Positions 30,977-39,874 of a DNA stretch of 64,000 nt are shown here, one piece after another; the first letter of the stretch is position 1, and each line of letters starts with the position of its first letter. A program made the translations under genes and the position numbers. Under the pieces are notes generated by a model. The model was not told the origin of the DNA, made no database searches, and saw nothing but the letters and a program-made list of their open reading frames with translations. Origin of the DNA: Actinomycetospora chibensis (GTDB lineage: Bacteria > Actinomycetota > Actinomycetes > Mycobacteriales > Pseudonocardiaceae); contig NZ_JAQZAM010000018.1 of NCBI RefSeq assembly GCF_028737215.1, positions 39,088 to 103,087 of the forward strand, written 5' to 3'.

Positions 30977-31651
30977 CTAGATGACAGCCCTGATCGCCTT
31001 CTCGAAGCCCTGCACGTGGTGGCGGGCCTTGCGGGCCGCGCCGTCGGCGTCGCCCTCGGCGATCGCGCGGAGCAGGCCCGCGTGCTCCTCGACGTGGGAG
31101 ACGAAGTCGGACATGCGGTCGAGGAAGATGCAGAAGATCCGGGTGGCCAGGTTGTCGTAGCGCACGAGGGTGTCCTCGAGGTGCGGGTTGCCCGCCGCGC
31201 GGTAGATCGAGCGGTGCACCCGCAGGTCCCAGCGCATCAGCTCGTCGCGGGTCAGCTCCGGGATGTCGAGCGCGTCGGTGGCGTCGGCCAGGTCCTCGAG
31301 CTCCGCGCGCAGCGCGGGGGACGTCGCGGCGTTCTCGGCCGCGCGGCGCGCCGCCAGCGGCTCGAGCTGCACGCGGATGTCGGAGATGTAGGCCAGGTCC
31401 GTGATGTCGACGGCCGTGGCGAACGTCCCGCGCCGGGGGTAGGAGACCACCAGCCGGTCGACCTCGAGGCGCTTGAGCGCCTCGCGCACCGGCGTGCGCC
31501 CCACCTCCAGCGACTCCACCAGGGCGACCTCGTCGATCGGCGCCATCGGAGGGATCTCCAGCATGATCAATTTGTCCTGGATCGCCGCGTAGGCGCGCTC
31601 GGAGAGCGACAGGGGCGGACCGGTCTCCTGCTCATCGCTGAGGACGCTCAC
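30977..31651 (-). CDS. GntR-family regulator with FCD domain
   Basis: A 224-residue regulator. The winged helix (about 14-75) contains AYAAIQDKLIMLEIPPMAPIDEVALVESLEVGRTPVREALKRL (quoted in part) and the wing YPRRGTFATAV. The FCD domain has DLRVHRSIYRAAGNPHLEDTL with metal-site His residues. It is divergent from sdaA, and a palindromic site overlaps the sdaA -10 box. It likely represses the serine dehydratase and betaine-catabolic genes until an intermediate accumulates. Confidence 0.88.
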   Translation of the reverse strand: MSVLSDEQETGPPLSLSERAYAAIQDKLIMLEIPPMAPIDEVALVESLEVGRTPVREALKRLEVDRLVVSYPRRGTFATAVDITDLAYISDIRVQLEPLAARRAAENAATSPALRAELEDLADATDALDIPELTRDELMRWDLRVHRSIYRAAGNPHLEDTLVRYDNLATRIFCIFLDRMSDFVSHVEEHAGLLRAIAEGDADGAARKARHHVQGFEKAIRAVI

Positions 31652-31701
31652 GGGCGGAGCCTACAACAGACGGAGCAACTCTTCTGGGTTGGCGCCATAA
31701 C

Positions 31702-31713
31702 TGATATACTAGT
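31702..31713 (+). promoter_or_regulatory. sdaA -10 box overlapping a GntR-type operator
   Basis: CTGATATACTAG is an imperfect palindrome containing TATACT (31706-31711), a strong -10 match 41 nt before the sdaA start. The core resembles GATATATC in front of glyA. A repressor here would block RNA polymerase directly. No good -35 is seen. Confidence 0.5.
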
Positions 31714-31751
31714 CCTACCTCAACCGCCCTGCGATGTGTCAGGGGTGCTCC

Positions 31752-33116
31752 ATGGCCATCTCGGTGTTCGACCTGTTCAAGGTCGGGATCGGCCCCTCCA
31801 GCTCACACACCGTCGGGCCGATGCGCGCCGCCTTCCTGTTCGTCTCGCGGCTGCACGACACCGGCCTCCTCGAGCGTGTGGCCTCGGTGCGCTGCGAGCT
31901 GTTCGGCTCCCTGGGCGCCACCGGGCACGGCCACGGCAGCGTCCCCGCCGTCGTCCTCGGCCTGTCCGGCGAGCAGCCCCACCTCGTCGACCCGGTGGAG
32001 GCGGAACCGATCGTGGCAGCCGTGCGGTCCGGCGGGCGGCTCGCTCTCGGCGGCAAGCACACCGTGGCGTTCTCGGTCGACGACGACGTCGTGCTCCACC
32101 GCCGGGGCCGGCTGTCCTTCCACAGCAACGGCATGGTGTTCCTCGCCCTCGACGCCGAGGGCCGTCCCGTCGACCGCCGCGAGTACTACTCGGTCGGCGG
32201 CGGCTTCGTCCTCGACGAGGACGAGACGGGCGAGCCCGTGCTCCGCGAGGACCCGACGCCCGTACCGCACCCCTTCGGCTCCGCGGACGAACTGGTCGCC
32301 CGTGCACGGGAGCACGGCCTGCGGATCAGCGACGTGATGCTCGCGAACGAGGCCGTGTGGCGCCCGGAGCAGGAGACCCGCGCGGGCCTGCTGCACCTCT
32401 GGTCGGTCATGCGCGCGTGCGTCGAGCGCGGGACGACCACGGGCGGGGTGCTGCCCGGGGGCCTGCGCGTGCGCCGGCGCGCCCCCGAGTTGCGGCGTCA
32501 CCTCGACGAGGAGGTCGACGCCGCGGAGCCGATGGACCGCGTCACCCTCCACGCCCTGGCCGTCAACGAGGAGAACGCCGCCGGCGGCCGGGTGGTCACC
32601 GCCCCCACCAACGGCGCGGCCGGCATCGTGCCCGCGGTCCTGCACCACGCGGCGAGCACCGTCCGCGGGTTCGACGACGACGCCGTCGTGCGCTTCCTGC
32701 TCACCGCCGGCGCGATCGGGCTGCTGTTCAAGAGGAACGCGTCGATCTCCGGCGCCGAGGTCGGGTGCCAGGGTGAGGTCGGCTCGGCGTGCTCGATGGC
32801 CGCGGCCGGGTTCGCCGAGCTCCTCGGCTGTTCTCCCGAGCAGGTCGAGAACGCCGCCGAGATCGGGATCGAGCACAACCTGGGCCTGACCTGCGACCCG
32901 GTCGGCGGCCTGGTCCAGATCCCCTGCATCGAGCGCAACGCCGTCGCGTCGGTCAAGGCCATCACGGCCGCGCGGATGGCCCGGCGCGGCGACGGTGTCC
33001 ACCACGTCTCGCTCGACAAGGCGATCAAGACCATGCGGGAGACCGGCGCCGACATGTCGGTGAAGTACAAGGAGACCGCCCGCGGCGGGCTGGCTCTCAA
33101 CGTCATCGAGTGCTGA
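31752..33116 (+). CDS. sdaA: L-serine dehydratase (iron-sulfur, single chain)
   Basis: A 454-residue one-chain SDH converting serine to pyruvate and ammonia. Motifs include [14 protein letters not shown] (alpha/beta junction start), [15 protein letters not shown] and [21 protein letters not shown], which supply the cysteines for the 4Fe-4S cluster. I chose ATG 31752 behind CAGGGG; ATG 31734 would add six residues. It finishes the betaine to glycine to serine to pyruvate route. Confidence 0.95.
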   Translation: MAISVFDLFKVGIGPSSSHTVGPMRAAFLFVSRLHDTGLLERVASVRCELFGSLGATGHGHGSVPAVVLGLSGEQPHLVDPVEAEPIVAAVRSGGRLALGGKHTVAFSVDDDVVLHRRGRLSFHSNGMVFLALDAEGRPVDRREYYSVGGGFVLDEDETGEPVLREDPTPVPHPFGSADELVARAREHGLRISDVMLANEAVWRPEQETRAGLLHLWSVMRACVERGTTTGGVLPGGLRVRRRAPELRRHLDEEVDAAEPMDRVTLHALAVNEENAAGGRVVTAPTNGAAGIVPAVLHHAASTVRGFDDDAVVRFLLTAGAIGLLFKRNASISGAEVGCQGEVGSACSMAAAGFAELLGCSPEQVENAAEIGIEHNLGLTCDPVGGLVQIPCIERNAVASVKAITAARMARRGDGVHHVSLDKAIKTMRETGADMSVKYKETARGGLALNVIEC

Positions 33117-33139
33117 TCCCGAACCGAGCGAGGACCCCC

Positions 33140-33982
33140 GTGACCGATCCGTTCGTCCTGACCCTGAGCTGCCCCAACCGGGCCGGGATCGTGCAGGCCG
33201 TGAGCAGCCACCTCGGCACCTACGGCTGCGACATCGTCGAGCACCAGCAGTTCGACGACCCCGTGAGCGGGCGCCTGTTCATGCGCACCCGGGCGTCGAC
33301 CGACACCGAGCTCGACACCCTGGCCGCGGGCTTCGCCGACGTCGCGGCCGCCTTCGGCATGGAGTACGCGTTCCACCCGCGCCGCGACGTGCGGGTGCTG
33401 GTCATGGTGTCGCGCTCGGGCCACTGCCTGAACGACCTGATCTTCCGCTGGCGCACCGGCAGCCTCGACGCCGAGCTGGTGGGCGTCGTCTCCAACCACG
33501 AGGACCTCCGCGCCATGGCCGAGTCCGCCGGCCTGCCGTTCTTCCACGTACCCGTCACCCCGGCGACGAAGGCGGACGCCGAGGCCGAGCTGCTCGCGCT
33601 CGTCGACGACCTCGACGTCGAGCTCGTGGTGCTCGCCCGCTACATGCAGATCCTGTCCGACCTGACCTGCGTGGCCCTGCGCGGGCGGGCGATCAACATC
33701 CACCACTCGTTCCTGCCCGGCTTCGTGGGCGCGAAGCCCTACCACCAGGCCTACGACCGCGGCGTGAAGCTCGTCGGCGCCACCGCGCACTACGTCACCC
33801 CGGACCTCGACGAGGGGCCGATCATCGAGCAGGAGGTGGTCCGCATCGACCACTCCTACGACCCCGAGGCGCTGCAGACCGTCGGGCGCGACGCCGAGGC
33901 GCTGGCGCTCTCGCGGGCCGTGCGCTGGCACTGCCAGCGGCGGGTGCTCGTGGACGGGCACCGCACGGTGGTGTTCCGCTAG
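33140..33982 (+). CDS. purU: Formyltetrahydrofolate deformylase
   Basis: A 280-residue protein with an N-terminal ACT domain (about 5-80: [23 protein letters not shown]) and a formyltransferase-like catalytic domain. [21 protein letters not shown] holds the catalytic Asn/His, and [16 protein letters not shown] the Asp. It hydrolyses 10-formyl-THF to formate and THF, regenerating folate for the demethylating oxidases. It begins at GTG 33140, 23 nt after sdaA, likely cotranscribed. Confidence 0.94.
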   Translation: MTDPFVLTLSCPNRAGIVQAVSSHLGTYGCDIVEHQQFDDPVSGRLFMRTRASTDTELDTLAAGFADVAAAFGMEYAFHPRRDVRVLVMVSRSGHCLNDLIFRWRTGSLDAELVGVVSNHEDLRAMAESAGLPFFHVPVTPATKADAEAELLALVDDLDVELVVLARYMQILSDLTCVALRGRAINIHHSFLPGFVGAKPYHQAYDRGVKLVGATAHYVTPDLDEGPIIEQEVVRIDHSYDPEALQTVGRDAEALALSRAVRWHCQRRVLVDGHRTVVFR

Positions 33983-33990
33983 GGGTACCG

Positions 33991-34788
33991 CTAGGTCTCG
34001 CCCCGGTACCCGAGCTTCGCCGACAGCTCGGCCGCGCCCTCGCGGAGCTCGCCGACGATCGCGCGGGCCCGGCGGCGCGGGAGCCGGTAGGCCGGGCCGG
34101 TGGCGCTCAGGGCCGAGCCGACGGTGCCGTCGAAGGAGAAGACCGGCACCCCGACGGCGTGCATCCCGACCTCGAGCTCCTCGAACGAGCGGGCGTGGCC
34201 CTCGTCGAGCACCCGGGCGAGCTCGGCGCGCAGGTCGGACGCGGTGACGATGGTGTCGTCGGTGAACCGGGTGAGCTTCTTGCGCAGCACCTGACGCCGC
34301 TCGTCCTCGGTCATCCACGCGAGCAGCACCTTGCCCGCGGACGAGGCGTGCAGGGGCGTCCGACGGCCCACCCAGTTCTGCGAGGTGATGGCGGCCGTGC
34401 CGTCCTCCTGGGCGACCGTGATGCCGGCCTCACCGTCGTGGACGGCGATGTTGACGGTCTCGCCCAGGCTCTCCGCGAGGCGCTGGCAGATCGGCTGGCC
34501 GAGCCGCGCCACGTCGAGGCGGGCGGTGGTGGCCGCCGCGAGCCGCACGATGCCGAAGCTCAGCGTGTACTTCCCCCGCTCGGAGAGCTGCTCGAGCAGG
34601 TTGCGGTGCTGCAGCGCGGCGACGAGACGCGACGCCGTCGACTTGTGGACGTCGAGCTCCTCGGCGATCTCGGTGATCCCGACCTCGCCGCGGGTGGCCA
34701 CGAGTTCCAGGATCGAGATCGCGCGGTCGACCGATTGGACCGAGGATGCCTTCTCCGTGGATTCCTCCGGTCCCCGCGTCGCAGACAT
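33991..34788 (-). CDS. IclR-family transcriptional regulator
   Basis: A 265-residue protein. The N-terminal winged helix (about 14-75) has [27 protein letters not shown] and [12 protein letters not shown] (helix-turn-helix). The C-terminal IclR effector domain contains [19 protein letters not shown] and [21 protein letters not shown]. Three consecutive ATG codons occur (34794, 34791, 34788). A TAGCAT box at 34795-34800 puts a leaderless start nearest the third. It lies between purU and the betaine oxygenase operon and is the best candidate to bind the GTTGCG repeats. Confidence 0.9.
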   Translation of the reverse strand: MSATRGPEESTEKASSVQSVDRAISILELVATRGEVGITEIAEELDVHKSTASRLVAALQHRNLLEQLSERGKYTLSFGIVRLAAATTARLDVARLGQPICQRLAESLGETVNIAVHDGEAGITVAQEDGTAAITSQNWVGRRTPLHASSAGKVLLAWMTEDERRQVLRKKLTRFTDDTIVTASDLRAELARVLDEGHARSFEELEVGMHAVGVPVFSFDGTVGSALSATGPAYRLPRRRARAIVGELREGAAELSAKLGYRGET

Positions 34789-34794
34789 CATCAT

Positions 34795-34800
34795 ATGCTA
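34795..34800 (-). promoter_or_regulatory. Candidate -10 for leaderless iclR transcript
   Basis: On the minus strand this reads TAGCAT and directly abuts the run of three ATG codons, so the transcript would begin at about the third ATG. No Shine-Dalgarno is present. Confidence 0.35.
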
Positions 34801-34890
34801 CCTGACAGTAGGTGGAGCTCCGTCACCGCATTCGTCCGTGTGCGGGCCGACCTCTCCCCGCATTTCGCGGCGGAATCCCGGGAAATGTGT

Positions 34891-35097
34891 TCAGTCGGTC
34901 GAGTCGCGCCGGATGGCCCGCGCGAGATCGCTCAGGAGTCCGGTGAGACGGCCGGCGCAGGTCGGGCAGACGCAGTCGCTGCCGTGCACGGCGAGCTCGT
35001 CGGCCACGGCGAACGCGTCGCGGTAGCGCGCCGGGCCCGCCGTGGTCGCGAGCGGGTCGGCGTCGTCGGAGGGGCTCCCGGGGGAGACAGGGTGCAT
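34891..35097 (-). CDS. Small CxxC protein of the betaine oxygenase operon
   Basis: A 68-residue protein starting at ATG 35097. The central motif GSDCVCPTCAGRLTGLLSDLARAIRRD carries a CVCPTC cluster followed by an amphipathic helix. It lies 41 nt downstream of the Rieske oxygenase gene in the same orientation. It could bind a metal or iron-sulfur cluster or act as an assembly factor; no family is known to me. Confidence 0.55.
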   Translation of the reverse strand: MHPVSPGSPSDDADPLATTAGPARYRDAFAVADELAVHGSDCVCPTCAGRLTGLLSDLARAIRRDSTD

Positions 35098-35138
35098 GGT
35101 GTGGTCCTCGTGTCGGTGCTGGTCAGGACGGTGAACGG

Positions 35139-36278
35139 TCAGTCGATCTTCTTCTGGACCCAGTCGTGGAACTCGCCGATGTGGTGCTCGCTCGGGACGA
35201 GCACGCCGCCACGCGCGTAGGCGCGGGAGTCCATCGCCACCTGGCAGCGCTCGCAGGCGGCGAAGTCCTGCTGGTTGACGCGGTGGAAGAGCTCCACCGA
35301 GCGCTCGATGTCGGCGCCCGCGTCGACCACCTCGGGGAGGTAGAGCCAGTCGCAGCGCACGAGGGTGCGCGTGGGCGAGAGCGGGAACATGCGGTGGAAC
35401 ACGACGTGGTCGGGAACGAGATTGATGAAGACCTGGGGCCGGACGGTGATGGCGTAATAGCGGCGGTCCTGGTCCTCGGCGATGCCGGGAATGCGATCGA
35501 GGCCTTCCGAGCCGTCGACGGTGAAGCCTGCGACGTCGTCGCCGAATGCGGCGCCGTGACCGACGAAGTACTGCGAGGCGAGGCCCTCGGCGAACTCCGG
35601 GAGGACCTCGGTGAGCTCCGGGTGGATCGTCGCGCAGTGGTAGCACTCCATGAAGTTCTCGACGATCTGCTTCCAGTTCGCCGCGACGTCGTAGGAGATG
35701 CGCCGCCCCAACTTCAGGTCCGCCACCTGGTAGCCGACGATCGCGTCGGGGGAGCCCAGCCGCTCGCCGACGTCGGCGATCACCGTGTCCTCGAAGGACG
35801 GCGGCTCGTCGGCCAGGCACAGCCAGACGTAGCCGAGCCACTCGCGCACGTGGACGCGGTTCAGGCCGAATTCGACACGGTCGACGTCGGGCATGTCACC
35901 GATGTTGGGCGCGGCGATGAGCTTGCCGTCCAGGCTGTAGGTCCACGCGTGGTACGGGCACTGGAAGGACCGACGGACGGCGCCCTTCTCCTCGGTGCAC
36001 AGCCGTGCGCCGCGGTGGCGACAGACGTTGAGGTAGGCGTGGACCGCGCCGTCGCGTCCGCGGGCGATGATGACGCTCTCGCGGGCCACCTGGACGGTCT
36101 CGAAGGCGCCGGGGGCCGGGATGTCGGCAGCGAGCACCGCGCAGAACCAGTGCGTCTCGAAGATCAGGGCCTGCTCGGCCGCGAAGATCGTCGGGTCGGT
36201 GTAGTACCGGCCCGGCAGCGTGCCCCGCAGGCTCGCCGGCAGCCCCGACACCGTCGGCGCCATCTCTCCAGTGGTCAT
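35139..36278 (-). CDS. Rieske aromatic-ring-hydroxylase-type oxygenase, probable glycine betaine monooxygenase
   Basis: A 379-residue alpha subunit. The Rieske cluster ligands are C86-x-H88 and C107-x2-H110 (VCRHRGARLC, FQCPYHAWTY). The mononuclear iron motif is NWKQIVENFMECYHCATIH with H214 and H219. GbcA-type enzymes demethylate glycine betaine to dimethylglycine and formaldehyde. Nearby dimethylglycine and sarcosine oxidases support that, although a related quaternary amine such as choline or stachydrine could be the substrate. ATG 36278 is chosen as the conserved start. Electrons would come from the ferredoxin (39520) and reductase (36710) genes. Confidence 0.85.
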   Translation of the reverse strand: MTTGEMAPTVSGLPASLRGTLPGRYYTDPTIFAAEQALIFETHWFCAVLAADIPAPGAFETVQVARESVIIARGRDGAVHAYLNVCRHRGARLCTEEKGAVRRSFQCPYHAWTYSLDGKLIAAPNIGDMPDVDRVEFGLNRVHVREWLGYVWLCLADEPPSFEDTVIADVGERLGSPDAIVGYQVADLKLGRRISYDVAANWKQIVENFMECYHCATIHPELTEVLPEFAEGLASQYFVGHGAAFGDDVAGFTVDGSEGLDRIPGIAEDQDRRYYAITVRPQVFINLVPDHVVFHRMFPLSPTRTLVRCDWLYLPEVVDAGADIERSVELFHRVNQQDFAACERCQVAMDSRAYARGGVLVPSEHHIGEFHDWVQKKID

Positions 36279-36345
36279 TGAATCCGTGCTCCTCGGAGTG
36301 CAGCAGGGGCGGGGCGACGGCGCCAGTGGCGGGTGTGTTGCCTCA

Positions 36346-36385
36346 GTGTTGCGTATAGAACAACGTGGTTCGCAGTACGCAACAC
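36346..36385. promoter_or_regulatory. Operator of the Rieske oxygenase gene, 10-bp inverted repeat
   Basis: GTGTTGCGTA (36346-36355) and TACGCAACAC (36376-36385) are perfect inverted arms about 20 bp apart, starting 68 bp upstream of the oxygenase start codon. A TTGACA box on the minus strand (36411-36416) lies just upstream, so the site covers the expected initiation region. Confidence 0.65.
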
Positions 36386-36506
36386 ACACGGTCCGATCGC
36401 CGCGTCGTGTTGTCAAGGGTCCGCGCCGGTGACGTCGTCCGGTCGGCCGGTGGATCTCGGGCGGATCACCTCTTGACAGGCGGTTCCGTCTCTCCCACCG
36501 TCAACT

Positions 36507-36542
36507 GTTGCGAGATGAGCACCGTGTTTCTCATCTCGCAAC
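36507..36542. promoter_or_regulatory. Operator of the ferredoxin reductase gene, 13-bp inverted repeat
   Basis: GTTGCGAGATGAG (36507-36519) and CTCATCTCGCAAC (36530-36542) are perfect 13-bp arms around a 10-bp spacer. The GTTGCG/CGCAAC core is the same as at 36346-36385 and 39472-39509. It lies about 30 bp after a TTGACA box. A long hairpin in RNA is an alternative reading. Confidence 0.65.
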
Positions 36543-36709
36543 GCACTCCAGCCCGTGGGTGTTCGCTCACCGGTCGTCAGCGACGACGCCCGACCGGCCC
36601 GTCCCCCGAGACCTCCCGACCCCGGGCCCGACGGCCACGCGGGGGCGTGAGGACACGCGCGCGCGATCCGCGCGCCACCCCCAGTACCGCAGGCCGACCA
36701 GGAGGCCGC

Positions 36710-37897
36710 ATGAAGACCATCGCGATCGTGGGAGGGTCCGTCGCCGGGGTCCGGTCCGCCGAGGCCCTGCGCGCCGCGGGCTACGACGGACGGCTGGTGC
36801 TCGTCGGCGACGACGTGCACCGCCCCTATGACCGGCCGCCGCTGTCGAAGGGGTTCCTCGACGGCAGCGTCGACGAGGACGCCATCGGCCTGCTCGACCC
36901 GGCCGACGACGACGAGCTGGCGCTGGAGCTGCGGCTCGGTGTCACGGCGTCCCGGCTCGACGCCGCGGGCGGACGTGTCGTGCTCGCGGACGGCTCCGAC
37001 GTCCGCGCCGACGGCGTCGTGCTCGCCACCGGCGGACGGGCCCGCCGCCTGCCGGGCACCGAGGGCGTCGAGGGCGTGCACGTCCTGCGCACGCTCGACG
37101 ACGCCGTCGCGCTCCGGGCGGCCCTGCGCGACGGCGACCCTCGGGTGGCCATCGTCGGGGCCGGCTTCATCGGCGCCGAGGTGGCGTCGACGTGCCGCGG
37201 GCTCGGCCTCGAGGTGACCGTCCTCGACGGCACCGATCTGCCCCTGGCGCCCGCTCTCGGCCGCCGCATCGCCCGCAGCTGCGTCGACCTGCATGCCGCG
37301 CACGGGACGTCCCTGCAGGTCGGTGCCGCCGTCGCGGGTCTGGCGACGGTCCCGAGCGGCGAGGGCCGGCGGGTCGTCGGCGTCGAGCTGGGCGACGGCA
37401 GCACGGTGAAGGCCGACATCGTGGTGGTGGGCATCGGGATCGTCCCGAACACCGGGTGGCTGGAGGGCTCGGGCGTCAGGCTGGACCGCGGTGTCCGTAC
37501 CGACGCGGGCCTGGTCACCGACCTCCCGACCGTCGTCGCCGTCGGCGACGTCGCCCGGTGGACCGACGGGGCCGAGGCGGGCACCCACCGCCACGAGCAC
37601 TGGACCAGCGCGGGGGAGCAGGCCGCCGTCGCGGTGGCCAACCTGCTCGGTGGGCGCGGCAGCGCGACCTTCCGACCCAGCGGCTACGTGTGGTCCGAGC
37701 AGTACGGGCGGATGCTGCAGCTCGCCGGGCACCCGTCGGTCGACGACGAGATCGAGATCGTCGACGGCGACGTCGCCGACGGCCGGTTCGTCGCGCGCTA
37801 CACCGACGGCACCGGGACGACGACCGGGATCTTCGGGATGGGCAACCCGCGCATCTTCGGGCGCTTCCGCCGCACCGAGCTCCGGCGTCCCGCGTAG
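36710..37897 (+). CDS. FAD-dependent ferredoxin reductase
   Basis: A 395-residue pyridine nucleotide-disulfide-type reductase of the ferredoxin/rubredoxin reductase class. The FAD motif is IAIVGGSVAGVRSAEALRAAG (3-23), with RPYDRPPLSKGFL, the NAD(P)H motif VAIVGAGFIGAEVAS at about 145-160, and TDLPTVVAVGDVARW for the FAD ribityl contact. It would pass electrons from NAD(P)H to the Rieske ferredoxin at 39520. The shared operator half-sites support a three-component oxygenase. Starts at ATG 36710 behind AGGAGG. Confidence 0.9.
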   Translation: MKTIAIVGGSVAGVRSAEALRAAGYDGRLVLVGDDVHRPYDRPPLSKGFLDGSVDEDAIGLLDPADDDELALELRLGVTASRLDAAGGRVVLADGSDVRADGVVLATGGRARRLPGTEGVEGVHVLRTLDDAVALRAALRDGDPRVAIVGAGFIGAEVASTCRGLGLEVTVLDGTDLPLAPALGRRIARSCVDLHAAHGTSLQVGAAVAGLATVPSGEGRRVVGVELGDGSTVKADIVVVGIGIVPNTGWLEGSGVRLDRGVRTDAGLVTDLPTVVAVGDVARWTDGAEAGTHRHEHWTSAGEQAAVAVANLLGGRGSATFRPSGYVWSEQYGRMLQLAGHPSVDDEIEIVDGDVADGRFVARYTDGTGTTTGIFGMGNPRIFGRFRRTELRRPA

Positions 37898-37916
37898 GGG
37901 GCCATCCCGGAGTGGG

Positions 37917-39347
37917 TCACTCGCCCGGGCGCTCCAGGGGCACGCCGTCCGCCGACACCGGTGGCGGCGGCAGCTCGGCGCTCGAGGTGAGCGGCGCGGC
38001 CCCCGCGAGCGGCCGACCGGCGGACTCCCTCAGGAACGCCACGCTGACCACGCCGATCGCGCCCGCCGCCACGAGGTAGTAGCCCGGCCAGTCGAGGTTC
38101 CCGGTGGCCGTCGTCGCTGCGGCGATGACGGTCGGCGCAGTGCCGGCGAACACCGAGACGGAGATGGTGAACGTCAGGGCCAGGCCGCCGTAGCGCACGA
38201 GCGTCGGGAACATCGCCGGGAGCGTCGACGGGGCGACCGCGGCGAAGCACACGAGGCTCGCCCCCATGAGGACGAGGCCCGCGAGCTGGCCGCCGAGGCC
38301 CTGGCGCAGCAGCCAGACCGACGGCAGCCCGAGGACGACCAGCGAGAGGCTCCCGGCGAACAGGACCGGCCGGCGTCCGATGCGGTCGGAGAGCCGGCCC
38401 AGTGAGGTGATCACCGCGAGCATCGCGACCATGACGATCACCTGCAGCAGCGTCGACGTGGCCGTCCCCGCGCCCGTCCCACCGTGCTCGGCCAGGGTGC
38501 TGGTGAGGTAGGTCGGCACGTAGCTGGTCATCACGTAGTTGGCGATGTTCCAGGCCACGATGAGGCCCCCGGCCACGGCGAGCGCCCGGCGGTGGCGGCG
38601 GACGAGGATGTCGAGGGCGCGTCGCAGCGGCATCGTCGCCAGCGCGGGGGAGCGCTCCATGAGCTGCCGGAAGGCCGGGGTGTCCTCGAGGCGCAGGCGC
38701 AGGTAGATGCCGACGACCCCGAGGGGCAGCGCCAGCAGGAACGGCAGCCGCCAGCCCCAGGCGAGGAGGTCGTCGTCGGGAAGAAGGCCGATCACGGCCG
38801 CGCTCACGCCTGCGCCGAGCGTGTAGCCGGTGATGGTGCCGAACTCCAGCCGGCTCCCGAACACTCCGCGACGGGAGTCCGGGGAGTACTCGGCGATCAT
38901 CGTGAGCGCGCCGGTGTACTCCCCGCCCGCCGAGAACCCCTGCAGCATGCGGATCGCCAGCACGAGCACGGGGGCCGCCGCGCCGAGGGCCCCGTGCGTC
39001 GGGACGAGCCCGAGCAGCACGGTCGCCACCGCCATGAGGAGCACCGTCATCGACAGCACGCGGGTGCGTCCGATGCGGTCGCCCAGCGGGCCGAGGACCA
39101 GGCCCCCGAGCGGGCGCATCAGGAACGCCGCAGCGAAGGCGCCGAGCGTGTACACGGTGGCCCAGGGGCCCGCCTCGGGGAAGAACACCCTGCTCAGGAC
39201 CGCCCCGGTCAGGTAGGAGTAGATCCCGAAGTCGTACCACTCGGCGACGTTGCCGATCGCCGCGGCGGCCGTCGCGCGCCGCAGGGTGTGCTCGCCCTCG
39301 ACGGCCCGGGCGACACCGTGGCCCGGGGGCGGTCGCTGCGAGGTCAT
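37917..39347 (-). CDS. MHS-family (ProP-like) MFS transporter
   Basis: A 476-residue transporter with 12 helices and the metabolite:H+ symporter hallmarks: AAAIGNVAEWYDFGIYSYLTG at helix 1, GPLGDRIGRTRVLSMTVLLM (motif A) and GFSAGGEYTGALTMIAEY. This family includes proline/betaine and shikimate or aromatic acid uptake systems. Placed between the reductase and ferredoxin genes of the oxygenase system, it most likely imports the quaternary amine. ATG 39347 is preferred to the upstream Met at 39413, which lies in the promoter repeats. Confidence 0.88.
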   Translation of the reverse strand: MTSQRPPPGHGVARAVEGEHTLRRATAAAAIGNVAEWYDFGIYSYLTGAVLSRVFFPEAGPWATVYTLGAFAAAFLMRPLGGLVLGPLGDRIGRTRVLSMTVLLMAVATVLLGLVPTHGALGAAAPVLVLAIRMLQGFSAGGEYTGALTMIAEYSPDSRRGVFGSRLEFGTITGYTLGAGVSAAVIGLLPDDDLLAWGWRLPFLLALPLGVVGIYLRLRLEDTPAFRQLMERSPALATMPLRRALDILVRRHRRALAVAGGLIVAWNIANYVMTSYVPTYLTSTLAEHGGTGAGTATSTLLQVIVMVAMLAVITSLGRLSDRIGRRPVLFAGSLSLVVLGLPSVWLLRQGLGGQLAGLVLMGASLVCFAAVAPSTLPAMFPTLVRYGGLALTFTISVSVFAGTAPTVIAAATTATGNLDWPGYYLVAAGAIGVVSVAFLRESAGRPLAGAAPLTSSAELPPPPVSADGVPLERPGE

Positions 39348-39372
39348 GGGGCGGCCATCGTAGCGTGCTCGA

Positions 39373-39390
39373 AATATCAGTGGAATATCA
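39373..39390. repeat. AATATCA direct repeat in the transporter promoter
   Basis: AATATCA occurs at 39373-39379 and 39384-39390, an 11-bp (one helical turn) period, 26 bp upstream of the transporter start. On the minus strand each unit reads TGATATT, resembling the TGATATA core in front of glyA and sdaA. It may be a regulator site or simply an AT-rich promoter. Confidence 0.4.
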
Positions 39391-39471
39391 ATGTTGGATG
39401 CTCGGCACGACACATCTCGTGGTGACGTCGGCCAGGGAGGTTGACGGGCGACTTCCGAAGCTTCACGCTAG

Positions 39472-39509
39472 TGTTGCGAATTACAGGACTCGATGCGCAG
39501 AGCGCAACA
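39472..39509. promoter_or_regulatory. Operator of the Rieske ferredoxin gene
   Basis: TGTTGCG (39472-39478) and CGCAACA (39503-39509) are inverted arms 24 bp apart, ending just before the ferredoxin ribosome site. TTGACG (39441-39446) and a CTAGTGT box precede it. The half-sites equal those in front of the oxygenase and reductase genes. Confidence 0.6.
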
Positions 39510-39519
39510 GGAGCTCGAC

Positions 39520-39867
39520 ATGATCTACGTGGCGGAGCTGGCCGACATCCCCGAGGGGGAGTCGGTGCGGGTGCAGGGCTCGGTGGCCATCGCGGTCTTC
39601 AACGTGGACGGCGATCTCTATGCCATCGACGACACGTGCACCCACCAGGACGCGTCGTTGTCCGACGGCTGGCTCGAGGGCTGTGCGGTCGAGTGCCCGC
39701 TGCACGCGGCGTGCTTCGACCTGCGCACCGGTCGCCCGAGTGGCCCGCCGGCGAAGAAGCCGGTGCGCACCCATCCGGTGCACGTGGTCGAGGGCGTCGC
39801 CTATGTCGAGGAGGCGGTGACGGTGGAGGCCGCCGCCGAGCCCGCGCAGCAGGCGACCGCGGCGTAG
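39520..39867 (+). CDS. Rieske [2Fe-2S] ferredoxin
   Basis: A 115-residue ferredoxin with the Rieske ligands C40-x-H42 (DTCTHQDASLSDG) and C59-x2-H62 (ECPLHAACFDLRTG). This is the small non-heme dioxygenase ferredoxin type. ATG 39520 has CAGGAG upstream; an earlier ATG at 39493 falls inside the operator. It should carry electrons from the reductase at 36710 to the oxygenase at 35139, replacing the fused GbcB reductase of Pseudomonas. It has an Ala/Glu-rich tail. Confidence 0.93.
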   Translation: MIYVAELADIPEGESVRVQGSVAIAVFNVDGDLYAIDDTCTHQDASLSDGWLEGCAVECPLHAACFDLRTGRPSGPPAKKPVRTHPVHVVEGVAYVEEAVTVEAAAEPAQQATAA

Positions 39868-39874
39868 ACCGCCG

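Larger units (their letters stand above)
36279..36709. other. 431-bp divergent regulatory region
   Basis: No gene is visible here. It holds two large inverted repeats (36346-36385 and 36507-36542), an extra GTGTTGC half-site at 36335-36341, and two TTGACA boxes (minus strand 36411-36416, plus strand 36473-36478). It separates the Rieske oxygenase from the ferredoxin reductase and looks like a dedicated two-way control region. Confidence 0.7.

Noticed and set aside
37910..37922. GAGTG-GGT-CACTC stem as a terminator after the ferredoxin reductase gene
   Set aside because: A 5-bp stem without a U-tract, overlapping the convergent stop codon, is too weak to call.
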